Of a stretch of 13,842 nucleotides of DNA, positions 1-6,204 are shown one piece after another. The position numbers and the translations under genes were made by a program. Every line of letters starts with the position of its first letter. The first letter of the stretch is position 1. The DNA comes from Actinomycetota bacterium (GTDB lineage: Bacteria > Actinomycetota > Thermoleophilia > Gaiellales > Gaiellaceae), in assembly GCA_013696595.1 (NCBI GenBank), contig JACCYG010000132.1, positions 1 through 13,842 on the forward strand, given 5' to 3'. A model generated the notes under the pieces. The model ran no database searches. It saw only the letters and a program-made list of their open reading frames with translations, and was not told the DNA's origin.

Positions 1-1
1 C

Positions 2-913
2 AAGGTGAAGGAGCCGATTGCGGAGGAGTATCGGCGCCTGCGCGATGGGCTCGTCCTTTTCACGTATCTCCATCTGGCCGCCGACGAGCCCCTGACCCGC
101 GCCTTGACCGAGAGCGGAACCACGGCGATCGCATACGAGACGGTGGAGACGGACGATCGCCAGCTTCCGCTCCTCGCCCCGATGAGCGAGGTCGCAGGCC
201 GGCTCGCGGCTCAGGCCGGCGCCTACTTCCTCGAAAAGCCGCTCGGTGGACGCGGGCTCCTCCTCGGCGGCGTGGCGGGCGTTCCGCCCGGGCGGGTCGT
301 CGTCATCGGCGGCGGGATGGTCGGATACAACGCGGCCGTGATCGCGCTTGGCCTCGGCGCCCAAGTCCGGATTCTCGACCGTTCGATCTCACGGCTTCGG
401 TATCTCGAGGAGATCCTCTCCGGCCGGGTCGAGCTCGTCATGTCGACCGCGCTCGAGATCGAGAAGTCCGCGCTCGAGGCCGACGTCGTGATCGGCGCCG
501 TCCTCATCCCCGGAGCGCGGGCGCCGAAGCTCGTCAAGCGGGAAACCATTGGTGAGATGAAAGAGGGCGCGGTCGTCTGCGACGTCTCAATCGACCAGGG
601 TGGCTGCTTCGAGACCTCGCACCCCACCACTCATTCGGATCCCGTCTACGTCGTGGACGGCGTGACCCACTATTGCGTCGCCAACATGCCGGGAGCGGTG
701 CCGATCACATCGACGTTCGCGCTCACGAACGTCACGCTTCCATACGTCGAGGCGATCGCGGACCTCGGCGTTCGCGAAGCGATCGCGGTCGACCCGGTCC
801 TCGCTCGCGGTGTGAACACGGTCGACGGCAAGCTCACGTACGAAGCCGTCGCCGAGGCGCACGGCCTCGACTACTCACCGCTCGAGGAAGTCCTGCCGCT
901 CGAGCCCGTTTAG
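2..913 (+). CDS. ald: Alanine dehydrogenase, C-terminal ~300 residues (5' end outside window)
   Basis: Cytosolic NAD-dependent enzyme that interconverts L-alanine and pyruvate plus ammonia. The frame is open to the left edge: codon AAG at 2-4 precedes GTG at 5, and the resulting KVKEP matches the internal substrate-binding lysine motif of Ald, so GTG 5 is an internal valine, not the start. Other family landmarks are GLVLFTYLHLAA (with the conserved catalytic His), TAIAYETV, PLLAPMSEVAGR, the Rossmann glycine motif VVVIGGGMVGYNAA near bases 298-340, AVLIPGARAPKLV, and VANMPGAVPITSTFALTN. Bacterial Ald is about 370 residues, so roughly 65 are missing. The stop (TAG 911-913) overlaps the stop of the small minus-strand gene that follows. 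Family assignment is very secure from the motifs; the exact N-terminus cannot be seen. Confidence 0.96.
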   Translation, partial: KVKEPIAEEYRRLRDGLVLFTYLHLAADEPLTRALTESGTTAIAYETVETDDRQLPLLAPMSEVAGRLAAQAGAYFLEKPLGGRGLLLGGVAGVPPGRVVVIGGGMVGYNAAVIALGLGAQVRILDRSISRLRYLEEILSGRVELVMSTALEIEKSALEADVVIGAVLIPGARAPKLVKRETIGEMKEGAVVCDVSIDQGGCFETSHPTTHSDPVYVVDGVTHYCVANMPGAVPITSTFALTNVTLPYVEAIADLGVREAIAVDPVLARGVNTVDGKLTYEAVAEAHGLDYSPLEEVLPLEPV

Positions 914-1035
914 GCGGGCTTCTCGGGCTTCTCGCTCGGGAAGATCTTCACGACGACGAACGTCACTCCGGCCGCGAGGCCGATCACGAGGAGGATCCAT
1001 GCGACGATGCCGAGGAGGCCGAGGGCGACGTCCAT
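910..1035 (-). CDS. 41-residue single-helix membrane protein
   Basis: Reading the minus strand from ATG at 1035 to TAA at 910-912 gives 41 residues: MDVALGLLGIVAWILLV, continuing with a hydrophobic run to about residue 29, then a charged tail KIFPSEKPEKPA. This is one transmembrane helix with a short Lys/Pro/Glu tail; the single acidic residue before the helix and basic residues after it suggest a cytoplasmic C-terminus. I do not recognise a family. Support for it being real: a clean hydrophobic/charged pattern, GC-rich third codon positions, a -10-like TATTCT nine bases upstream of the ATG, and a stop codon that abuts the ald stop, filling the gap exactly. It is divergent from deoB (23 bases between start codons). 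Function unknown. Confidence 0.7.
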   Translation of the reverse strand: MDVALGLLGIVAWILLVIGLAAGVTFVVVKIFPSEKPEKPA

Positions 1036-1043
1036 ACCGCGAG

Positions 1044-1050
1044 TAGAATA
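1044..1050. promoter_or_regulatory. Shared bidirectional -10 element between the 41-aa gene and deoB
   Basis: The bases TAGAATA read as TAGAAT on the plus strand (1044-1049) and TATTCT on the minus strand (1050-1045), both good -10 matches. Each ends nine bases from its own ATG (deoB ATG at 1059; small-protein ATG at 1035). Neither start has a Shine-Dalgarno sequence and no clear -35 is visible on either side. Known biology: leaderless mRNAs are common in Actinobacteria, and symmetric -10 elements can fire in both directions. That this one does is an inference. Confidence 0.5.
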
Positions 1051-1058
1051 GCCGTGCC

Positions 1059-2225
1059 ATGCCGCGCGCCTGCGTGATCGTGCTGGACGCGGTTGGGGCA
1101 GGCGAGCTGCCGGACGCAGCGGACTACGGCGACGAGGGGTCGGACACGCTCGGAAACGTCGCCCGCGCGGTCGGGGGTCTTGATCTCCCCAACCTCGAAG
1201 CCCTCGGCCTCGGGAACGTCGAAGACCTCAAAGGCTGCCCGCCGCAGCCCGGGGCGCCGGCCGTGGCCGGCCGTCTGGTCCAACGCTCGAAGGGCAAGGA
1301 CACGACGACGGGCCATTGGGAGCTCATGGGGATCCTGACGCCCGAAGCCATGCCGACGTACTCGCACGGCTTCCCGTTCGAGATCATCGAGGAGTTCGCA
1401 CACCGCACCGGGCGAGGCGTGCTCGGGAACAAGCCGGCCTCCGGAACGGAGATCATCCAGGAGCTCGGCGAGGACCACCAGGAGACCGGGAAGTGGATCG
1501 TCTACACGTCCGCCGACTCGGTGTTCCAGATCGCGGCGCACGAGGAGACGATCCCGCTCGAGGAGCTCTACAAAGGCTGCGAGATCGCGCGCGAGATCCT
1601 CACAGGCCGCCACGCTGTCGGCCGGGTGATTGCCCGTCCGTTCGTCGGCGAGCCGGGGAACTACGCGCGCACGACCAACCGCCACGACTGGTCGCTCAAA
1701 CCCAAGCAGCCGAATTATCTGACGCTCGCTCGCGAAGCGGGCGCCGAAGTGCACGGAGTCGGGAAGATCCACGACATCTTCGCGGGCGTCGACGTCGACC
1801 ACTCGAACCCGACGAAGTCGAACATCGAAGGCATCCAGAAGACAGAGGAGCTCTTGCGAGAGCTCGACGATGGCATCGTCTTCACGAACCTCGTCGAGAC
1901 CGACATGCTCTGGGGCCACCGGAACGACCCCGAGAACTTCCACCGCTGCCTGCAGGATTTCGACCGGCGTCTTCCCGATCTGCTTGACGCGCTGCGGAGC
2001 GGCGACATCCTCATCATCACGTCGGACCACGGTTGTGACCCCACCACGCCCTCGACCGACCACTCGCGCGAGCACGCGCTGCTCCTCGCGTACGTCGAGG
2101 GGAAGAACGCGGCGGGGCGGGTCCACGAAGGCGAGTTCGCCGACGTGGGGGCGACGGTGAACGCCTGGGTCGGCGGGAAGGCACCGCCGCGCCGCGTTCC
2201 CGGCCAGCCGTTCGCCGAGCGTTGA
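1059..2225 (+). CDS. deoB: Phosphopentomutase
   Basis: Cytosolic, Mn-dependent enzyme of the alkaline phosphatase superfamily that interconverts (deoxy)ribose-1-phosphate and (deoxy)ribose-5-phosphate in nucleoside catabolism. The 388 residues match the usual bacterial length. Visible landmarks: N-terminal metal-site segment ACVIVLDAVGAGELPDA (Asp10); the phospho-acceptor threonine motif GKDTTTGHWE at about 79-88; NRHDWSLKP; TNLVETDMLWGHRND; and the second metal-binding cluster SDHGCDPTTPSTDHSREH at 322-339 with its Asp/His ligands. The ATG at 1059 has no Shine-Dalgarno sequence but lies nine bases after TAGAAT, so a leaderless transcript is likely. Its TGA overlaps the TTG start of the next gene (TTGA, 2222-2225), marking it as first gene of a coupled deoB-methyltransferase-deoA operon. 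Confidence 0.97.
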   Translation: MPRACVIVLDAVGAGELPDAADYGDEGSDTLGNVARAVGGLDLPNLEALGLGNVEDLKGCPPQPGAPAVAGRLVQRSKGKDTTTGHWELMGILTPEAMPTYSHGFPFEIIEEFAHRTGRGVLGNKPASGTEIIQELGEDHQETGKWIVYTSADSVFQIAAHEETIPLEELYKGCEIAREILTGRHAVGRVIARPFVGEPGNYARTTNRHDWSLKPKQPNYLTLAREAGAEVHGVGKIHDIFAGVDVDHSNPTKSNIEGIQKTEELLRELDDGIVFTNLVETDMLWGHRNDPENFHRCLQDFDRRLPDLLDALRSGDILIITSDHGCDPTTPSTDHSREHALLLAYVEGKNAAGRVHEGEFADVGATVNAWVGGKAPPRRVPGQPFAER

Positions 2226-2941
2226 GACTGAACGACCCCGAGCTCGTGCGGCGCGAGTACGGGGATGGAGTCGCTTTCGCCGAGCGCCGAAAGGTGTTCA
2301 CGTCGTTCCTCCGGGGACCGAACGCGGCGGACGTTGCGTTCGAAGCGGTCGCCGAGCGGCGGCCTGCACGGTTGCTGGAGGTCGGCTGTGGCGGGGGAGA
2401 GTTCGCGGAGTGGGTAATTCGCGAGGTCGGCGCGGAGGTCATCGCCCTCGATCTCTCCGCGCACATGGTCGAAAGAGCGCGCGCGCGAGGGGTCGACGCT
2501 CGCGTTGGAGACGTCCAGGAGCTCTCCTTCGACGATCGCGAGTTCGGCGTCGTCGTGGCGAACTGGATGCTCTACCACGTGCCCGACCTCAACCGTGGGA
2601 TCGCCGAGCTGGCGCGTGTCCTTCGTCCCGGAGGAAGGCTCGTGGCCGCGACGTTCGGTGAGGACAACCTCCGCGAGCTCTGGCTCCTGCTCGGGGAGAC
2701 GGACGCGCCGCCACATCCTTTCAGCCGCGAAAACGGCGAGGACGCTCTCCGCCGTCACTTCGCCCGAGTCGAGCGCCGCGACGCCCAGGCAGAAGTCATC
2801 TTTCCGAACGCCGAGGCGCTCCGGCGCTATGTCGGCGCGAGCATTCGCCGCCGCCATCTCGTCGACCGTGTCCCGGACCTCGACAGGCCGTTCCGCGCGC
2901 GAAGCTCTCAAGCAGTCTTCGTCGCGGAACAATCAGCGTGA
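2222..2941 (+). CDS. Class I SAM-dependent methyltransferase (type 11)
   Basis: A 239-residue protein with the Rossmann-fold methyltransferase signature: motif I LLEVGCGGGEFAE around 51-63 (SAM-binding glycines), the acidic strand-2 end VIALDLSAHMVERAR, GDVQELSFDD (adenine-contacting Asp), VVANWMLYHVPDLNRG and the post-motif ELARVLRPGGRLVAATFG. The substrate cannot be read from sequence; type 11 enzymes act on small molecules, lipids, quinones or RNA. The start is TTG at 2222, inside the deoB stop; translation from there gives RLNDPELVRREY, which fits the family N-terminus better than any later start. Its TGA overlaps the GTG of deoA (GTGA, 2938-2941). Placement between two nucleoside-catabolic genes suggests co-expression with them, possibly acting on a modified nucleoside, but that is only context. 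Confidence 0.92.
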   Translation: MRLNDPELVRREYGDGVAFAERRKVFTSFLRGPNAADVAFEAVAERRPARLLEVGCGGGEFAEWVIREVGAEVIALDLSAHMVERARARGVDARVGDVQELSFDDREFGVVVANWMLYHVPDLNRGIAELARVLRPGGRLVAATFGEDNLRELWLLLGETDAPPHPFSRENGEDALRRHFARVERRDAQAEVIFPNAEALRRYVGASIRRRHLVDRVPDLDRPFRARSSQAVFVAEQSA

Positions 2942-4233
2942 TACGGGCGGCCGAGCTCATTCAGCGCAAGCGGGACGGCGAGGAGCTCTCCCCGGATGAA
3001 CTACGCGAGTTCGTGCTCGCGTACGTTCGCGACGAGGTGCCCGACTATCAGATGTCGGCGTTCTGCATGGCGGTCTTCTTTCGTGGCCTCTCGGTCGCCG
3101 AGACGCACGCGCTCACCGAGGCGATGGTCGCGAGCGGGGAAAGCATCGACCTTTCGCCGCTCGGTCGACGCGTGGTCGACAAGCATTCCACGGGAGGGGT
3201 TGGAGACAAGGCGTCGATCGTGATCGGGCCCATCGTCGCCGCCTGCGGCGTCCCGTTCGCGAAGATGAGCGGCCGCGGGCTTGGCCATACCGGGGGGACG
3301 CTCGACAAGCTCGAGTCGATTCCCGGCATGCGGATCGAGCTCTCGCACGACGAGTTCATACGGCAAGTCCAGGAGGTCGGCATGGCGATCGTCGGCCAGA
3401 CGGCCGACCTGGTGCCGGCGGACAAGCGGCTCTACGCCCTCCGCGACGTGACCGCGACGGTCGACAACGTGTCGCTGATCGCGTCGAGCATCATGTCGAA
3501 GAAGATCGCCGCCGGGGCCGACGCGATCGTGCTCGACGTCAAGGTGGGCGACGGCGCGTTCATGAAGACGCTGGACGCTGCCCGCGAGCTCGCGCAGGCG
3601 ATGATCGACCTCGGACGTGAGGCGGGCCGCGACGTCGTCTGTGAGCTTACGGACATGGATCAGCCCCTCGGCCGCGCCGTCGGCAACGCGCTCGAGATCC
3701 GCGAGGCCGTCGAAACGCTGAACGGCACGGGGCCACCGGACGTCCGGGAGCTCGTCCTGAGCGCGGTCGGCCACCTCCTCGCGCTCTCCGACCTTGACGT
3801 CGGTGTGGAAGAGGGCTACCGGCGCGCGGAAGCGGCAGTCGCGAGCGGCGCCGCGCTCGAGCGGTACGAGCGCTGGATCGAGGCCCAGGGCGGCGATCCC
3901 AGCATGGCCGCGCTTCCGACGGCGCCGGTCGTCCGCGACGCTTCCGCGGCCGAGGCCGGGTTCGTCCAGCGGATCGCCACGACCGATGTCGGGCTGGCCT
4001 CACTCCGCCTGGGCGCGGGTCGGACGACGAAGGACGAGGACATCGACCACGCGGTCGGTCTGATCTGCCGCGCGAAGCGCGGCGACCGCGTCGCGCAGGG
4101 CGGCACGCTCGCGGAGGTCCACGCGCGCGACGAAGCCTCGGCCGAGCGCGCCGTCGCCGAGGTCGAGGCGTGTTACACGATCGGAGCCGAATCGCCTGAG
4201 CCCCGGCCGATCGTTCTCGACGTGCTGCGTTAG
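2938..4233 (+). CDS. deoA: Pyrimidine-nucleoside (thymidine) phosphorylase
   Basis: Cytosolic enzyme of the nucleoside phosphorylase-II family that cleaves thymidine, deoxyuridine and, in the Pdp subgroup, uridine with phosphate, releasing the base and (deoxy)ribose-1-phosphate, the substrate of DeoB encoded upstream. At 431 residues it is full length. Landmarks: N-terminal helical domain with IQRKRDGEELSPDEL and DYQMSAFCMAVFFRGLS; phosphate-binding KHSTGGVGDK at 82-91; the family signature SGRGLGHTGGTLDKLESIPG at 111-130; IASSIMSKKIAAGADAIVLD; KVGDGAFMK; and the C-terminal alpha/beta domain with AGRTTKDEDIDHAVG. The start is GTG 2938, overlapping the methyltransferase stop. Substrate choice between strict thymidine phosphorylase (deoA) and broad pyrimidine phosphorylase (pdp) is not decided here. 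Confidence 0.95.
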   Translation: MIRAAELIQRKRDGEELSPDELREFVLAYVRDEVPDYQMSAFCMAVFFRGLSVAETHALTEAMVASGESIDLSPLGRRVVDKHSTGGVGDKASIVIGPIVAACGVPFAKMSGRGLGHTGGTLDKLESIPGMRIELSHDEFIRQVQEVGMAIVGQTADLVPADKRLYALRDVTATVDNVSLIASSIMSKKIAAGADAIVLDVKVGDGAFMKTLDAARELAQAMIDLGREAGRDVVCELTDMDQPLGRAVGNALEIREAVETLNGTGPPDVRELVLSAVGHLLALSDLDVGVEEGYRRAEAAVASGAALERYERWIEAQGGDPSMAALPTAPVVRDASAAEAGFVQRIATTDVGLASLRLGAGRTTKDEDIDHAVGLICRAKRGDRVAQGGTLAEVHARDEASAERAVAEVEACYTIGAESPEPRPIVLDVLR

Positions 4234-4238
4234 AGGGC

Positions 4239-4244
4239 GATACT
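4239..4244 (+). promoter_or_regulatory. Putative -10 element for the 77-aa membrane protein
   Basis: GATACT (four of six bases match the -10 consensus, including the key A2 and T6) ends six bases before ATG 4251, in the 17-base gap after deoA. No Shine-Dalgarno sequence precedes the ATG. The pattern fits a leaderless start independent of the deo operon. No clear -35. Confidence 0.38.
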
Positions 4245-4250
4245 CCGGCC

Positions 4251-4484
4251 ATGCGCCGATCTCTCGGGACCGTTCTCGTGGCCATCGCCGCCCTAGCCGG
4301 CGTACTCGGCGGCCTTTGGGCCTTCATGAAGGCCGCCGGCGCGGAGGCGGACTACTGCAACGGCCAGAACTGCACAAGCGGTTGGTTCGGGGCAGTCGCT
4401 TTCCTGGCTCTCGCCGTGATCACCGGCCTGGTGGGCTGGAGCTTTCTACGCCGCGGCGAGGAAGGCCGACGCTCGCGATACTAG
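4251..4484 (+). CDS. 77-residue two-helix membrane protein with a CNGQNC loop
   Basis: Not recognised. The sequence shows a basic N-terminus (MRRS), a first transmembrane helix at about residues 5-26, a polar loop at 27-44 containing two cysteines in CNGQNC (Cys36 and Cys41), a second helix at about 46-66, and a basic tail RRGEEGRRSRY. The positive-inside rule puts both ends in the cytoplasm and the loop outside, where the two cysteines could form a disulfide. It follows deoA by 17 bases but has its own -10-like sequence, so it may be a separate unit. Its TAG stop shares the CTAG at 4481-4484 with the stop of the minus-strand GNAT remnant. Function unknown. Confidence 0.75.
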   Translation: MRRSLGTVLVAIAALAGVLGGLWAFMKAAGAEADYCNGQNCTSGWFGAVAFLALAVITGLVGWSFLRRGEEGRRSRY

Positions 4485-4681
4485 TAAACGACCTCGCTTC
4501 GTCGTTCGAGCAGGACCGCGTCACGCCAGAGGCCGTCTAGCTCCGCGAACCGCTCGCGGACGCCGACAACACGGAAACCGCAGGCGTGGTGCAGCGCGAC
4601 GCTCCCCTCGAAGACGACGGCGACTATCGGCCAGTCCTCCGGGACGAGGCTCCGGCGCTCGACGGCGTTCGATGACTCCAC
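4481..4681 (-). pseudogene. C-terminal remnant of a GNAT N-acetyltransferase
   Basis: The minus-strand frame ending at 4481-4483 encodes SVALHHACGFRVVGVRERF followed by ELDGLWRDAVLLERRSEVVY. This is the characteristic end of phosphinothricin-acetyltransferase-like GNAT proteins (ALHE..GFR.VG..ER.G..DG.WRDVV..ERR). The acetyl-CoA-binding motif A (R/Q-x-x-G-x-G/A), expected about 30 residues earlier, is absent, and further upstream this frame runs antisense into mutM. The segment just before the match, PEDWPIVAVVFEG, also lacks the usual P-E-N-x-A residues. The longest unit clear of mutM would start at GTG 4681 (66 residues). I read it as a decayed gene truncated at its 5' end; a tiny expressed protein is possible but would lack cofactor binding. 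Confidence 0.6.
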
Positions 4682-4696
4682 CGGCTCATCTTCGCC

Positions 4697-4702
4697 TAAC
4701 CT
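4697..4702 (+). promoter_or_regulatory. Putative -10 element for mutM
   Basis: TAACCT ends nine bases before the GTG start at 4712, the same spacing seen at deoB and glyQ. A GAGG at 4703-4706, five bases before the GTG, could instead act as a Shine-Dalgarno sequence, but it would be absent from a leaderless mRNA. Only one reading can be right. Confidence 0.38.
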
Positions 4703-4711
4703 GAGGCGGCA

Positions 4712-5539
4712 GTGCCCGAGCTCCCCGAGGTCGAGACGATTCGCTCGCGCCTCGCCCCGGGGCTCGTCGGCCGGAGCTTCGAGCGCGTCGAGATCACCGA
4801 CGGACGGCTCACGCGTCCCGAATCCCCCGAGGTCGTTGCCGCCGAGCTCGCGGGCGAGCGCGTCGCCGACGTCCGCAGGCGCGGAAAGTATTTGATCGTC
4901 GCCTTCGAGAGCGGGCGCCACCTCCTGATCCATCTGCGGATGACCGGGAGCCTCGAGCACCCGATCTCAGGCGATACGGATCCGTACCGGCGGGCAACGG
5001 TCACGTTAGACGACGGGTCGGAAGTCGCCTATCGCGACGTGCGCCGTTTTGGTACCTGGCTCCTGCTGGAACCCGGCGAGCTCGATGAGTACCTGGACGC
5101 GAAAATCGGCGGCGAGCCGCTGGAGGCCGCATTCACGACGGCGACGCTCACCCGTGCACTCGAAGGGCGACGGGCTCCGATCAAGGCCGCGATCCTCGAC
5201 CAGAAGGCGGTGGCCGGCGTCGGGAACATCTACGCCGACGAGGCGCTTTGGCGAGCACGGATCCATCCGCTTCGTCCGGCGGGGGATCTCGACCGCAACG
5301 AGGTCGCAGAGCTCAGGAAGGCGATCCGGAAGGCGCTCGAGCTCGGGATCGCGCGCCAGGGAGCGACCCTACGGGACTTTCGCGACTCTGGCGGTCGCCG
5401 CGGGCGCATGCAGCTCGAATTCAAGGTCTACGGGCGGGCGAACGAACCGTGCGAGCGGTGCGGAACGCCCATCGCGAAGATCCACGCTGCCGGCCGCGGC
5501 ACGTGGTTCTGCCCGACCTGCCAGCCGACGCCGGCGTAG
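4712..5539 (+). CDS. mutM: Formamidopyrimidine-DNA glycosylase (Fpg/MutM)
   Basis: Bifunctional base-excision repair enzyme that removes 8-oxoguanine and formamidopyrimidines and nicks the abasic site. At 275 residues it is full length. GTG 4712 gives (M)PELPEVETIRSRL, which places the catalytic N-terminal proline at position 2 and its partner Glu at 3, so this start is fixed by function. Other landmarks: RRRGKYLI with catalytic Lys59; LLIHLRMTGSLE; DVRRFGTW; the helix-two-turn-helix DQKAVAGVGNIYADEALW; and a C-terminal zinc finger with Cys247, Cys250, Cys267, Cys270 and Arg262 in AGRGTWFCPTC. It stands alone, convergent with the 95-residue minus-strand gene 18 bases downstream. Nei is excluded by PELPEVET and the zinc-finger pattern. 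Confidence 0.96.
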   Translation: MPELPEVETIRSRLAPGLVGRSFERVEITDGRLTRPESPEVVAAELAGERVADVRRRGKYLIVAFESGRHLLIHLRMTGSLEHPISGDTDPYRRATVTLDDGSEVAYRDVRRFGTWLLLEPGELDEYLDAKIGGEPLEAAFTTATLTRALEGRRAPIKAAILDQKAVAGVGNIYADEALWRARIHPLRPAGDLDRNEVAELRKAIRKALELGIARQGATLRDFRDSGGRRGRMQLEFKVYGRANEPCERCGTPIAKIHAAGRGTWFCPTCQPTPA

Positions 5540-5557
5540 CCGACAAGAGCTCAGCGT

Positions 5558-5845
5558 TCAGTCCAGGATCTCGACCTCGACGTTCGGATGGGCGACTTGC
5601 CAGGTCCTCAGGTATGCGGTGATCTCGGCTCGCTCGTGGCGCTCGCTGAAGGAGTTGGGAAGCGACACGTCGATCGTGTCCTCGGAGACCGCGACGGCGA
5701 CGCACTGAACGCGCCAGAAGAAATCCACCGCTTCGGCGACGACCGCAGGATCGCTCAGTTTGATCTGCAAGGGAGGTTTCCCGGTCCTTTCTCCTCCTCG
5801 AGAGAAGTGATCGCCGAAAAACGTGCGTTCGTTGATGACAGTCAC
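5558..5845 (-). CDS. Conserved-looking 95-residue protein of unknown function
   Basis: I do not recognise this protein. It is soluble, with no signal or membrane segment. The N-terminal ~25 residues (MTVINERTFFGDHFSRGGER) look disordered. The rest (KLSDPAVVAEAVDFFWR, VQCVAVAVSEDTIDVSLP, HERAEITAYLRTWQVAHP, VEVEILD) reads as helix, two strands, helix, strand: a compact alpha/beta fold. The GTG start at 5845 lies inside a perfect hairpin (5839-5860), so initiation could be controlled. An in-frame TTG at 5770 would give just the folded core, but the purine-rich AGGAGGAG-like stretch upstream of it is about 20 bases away, rather far. It follows grx on the same strand with only 21 bases between and may share its transcript. 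Confidence 0.7.
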   Translation of the reverse strand: MTVINERTFFGDHFSRGGERTGKPPLQIKLSDPAVVAEAVDFFWRVQCVAVAVSEDTIDVSLPNSFSERHERAEITAYLRTWQVAHPNVEVEILD

Positions 5846-5860
5846 TCGCGGGAGTGACTG
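5839..5860. repeat. Perfect 9-bp inverted repeat over a start codon
   Basis: CAGTCACTC, a 4-base spacer GCGG, then GAGTGACTG. On the minus strand the GTG start of the 95-residue gene is in the second arm, and the repeat lies six bases after the grx stop. It has no T-run on either side, so it is not an ordinary intrinsic terminator. It could be an mRNA hairpin that hides the start codon, an operator, or an mRNA-stability element between grx and its neighbour. Confidence 0.75.
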
Positions 5861-5866
5861 AGGACG

Positions 5867-6118
5867 CTAGGCGGCGAGGTTCTCGAGCTCGCCGTTTTTG
5901 TCGAGCTTCCAGAGCTCGCTGTACCCGCCGATCGGCTCCCCGTCGATCACGATCTGGGGCACGGTCCAGCCTCCGAAGCGCTCGAGCAGGTCCGTCCGGA
6001 ACGCGGGATCCTCGTCGACCCGGATCTCCTCGAAGTCGAGCCCCCGCTGCTCGAGGAGCGTCTTCGCGCGAACGCAGTACCCGCACCACGCGGTGGTGTA
6101 CATCTGAATCCTGGCCAT
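5867..6118 (-). CDS. Glutaredoxin (GrxC-like), CGYC active site
   Basis: Small cytosolic thiol-disulfide oxidoreductase of the thioredoxin fold, 83 residues, the normal length for class I glutaredoxins. Landmarks: first strand IQMYTTAWCGYC with the redox pair Cys12/Cys15; the cis-proline loop WTVPQIVIDG (Pro54); and the C-terminal GGYSELWKL typical of GrxC. The CGYC motif in a TTxWCGYC context is also seen in actinobacterial mycoredoxins, which reduce mycothiol-mixed disulfides; the GGYSEL ending favours the glutaredoxin side, and the physiological thiol cannot be decided here. Start ATG 6118 has an AGAAGG-like ribosome-binding sequence just upstream. It is divergent from recO, with 98 bases between the two starts. 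Confidence 0.92.
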   Translation of the reverse strand: MARIQMYTTAWCGYCVRAKTLLEQRGLDFEEIRVDEDPAFRTDLLERFGGWTVPQIVIDGEPIGGYSELWKLDKNGELENLAA

Positions 6119-6131
6119 GACCCTTCTCTAC

Positions 6132-6137
6132 AACGTA
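6132..6137 (-). promoter_or_regulatory. Weak -10 candidate for the glutaredoxin gene
   Basis: On the minus strand TACGTT lies 13 bases before ATG 6118, leaving room for a short leader that contains the AGAAGG-like ribosome-binding sequence. The match is modest and no -35 is evident. Confidence 0.25.
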
Positions 6138-6185
6138 CCCGCTTCCCGTGGAATTTCACCGCTCCTCGGCGACGGACGCCCGCGG

Positions 6186-6201
6186 GCCGGTCAGGACCGG
6201 C
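6186..6201. repeat. 16-bp dyad in the grx/recO divergent region
   Basis: GCCGGTC-AG-GACCGGC is a perfect 7-bp inverted repeat with a 2-base centre. It ends three bases before the putative recO -10 (6205), so it occupies the promoter spacer, a typical place for a repressor site. GC-rich palindromes do arise by chance in such DNA, so the regulatory reading is tentative. Confidence 0.45.
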
Positions 6202-6204
6202 GCC

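Noticed and set aside
984..2932. Long minus-strand open frames (380 and 405 codons) opposite deoB and the methyltransferase
   Set aside because: High-GC DNA opens the complementary frames. The plus strand carries unmistakable deoB and methyltransferase motifs over the same bases, and the antisense translations are Arg/Asp/Val-rich without any recognisable domain.
4712..4960. Minus-strand continuation of the GNAT frame into mutM
   Set aside because: Upstream of about 4690 the translation no longer resembles a GNAT and lies opposite the highly conserved mutM start; it is not part of an intact acetyltransferase gene.
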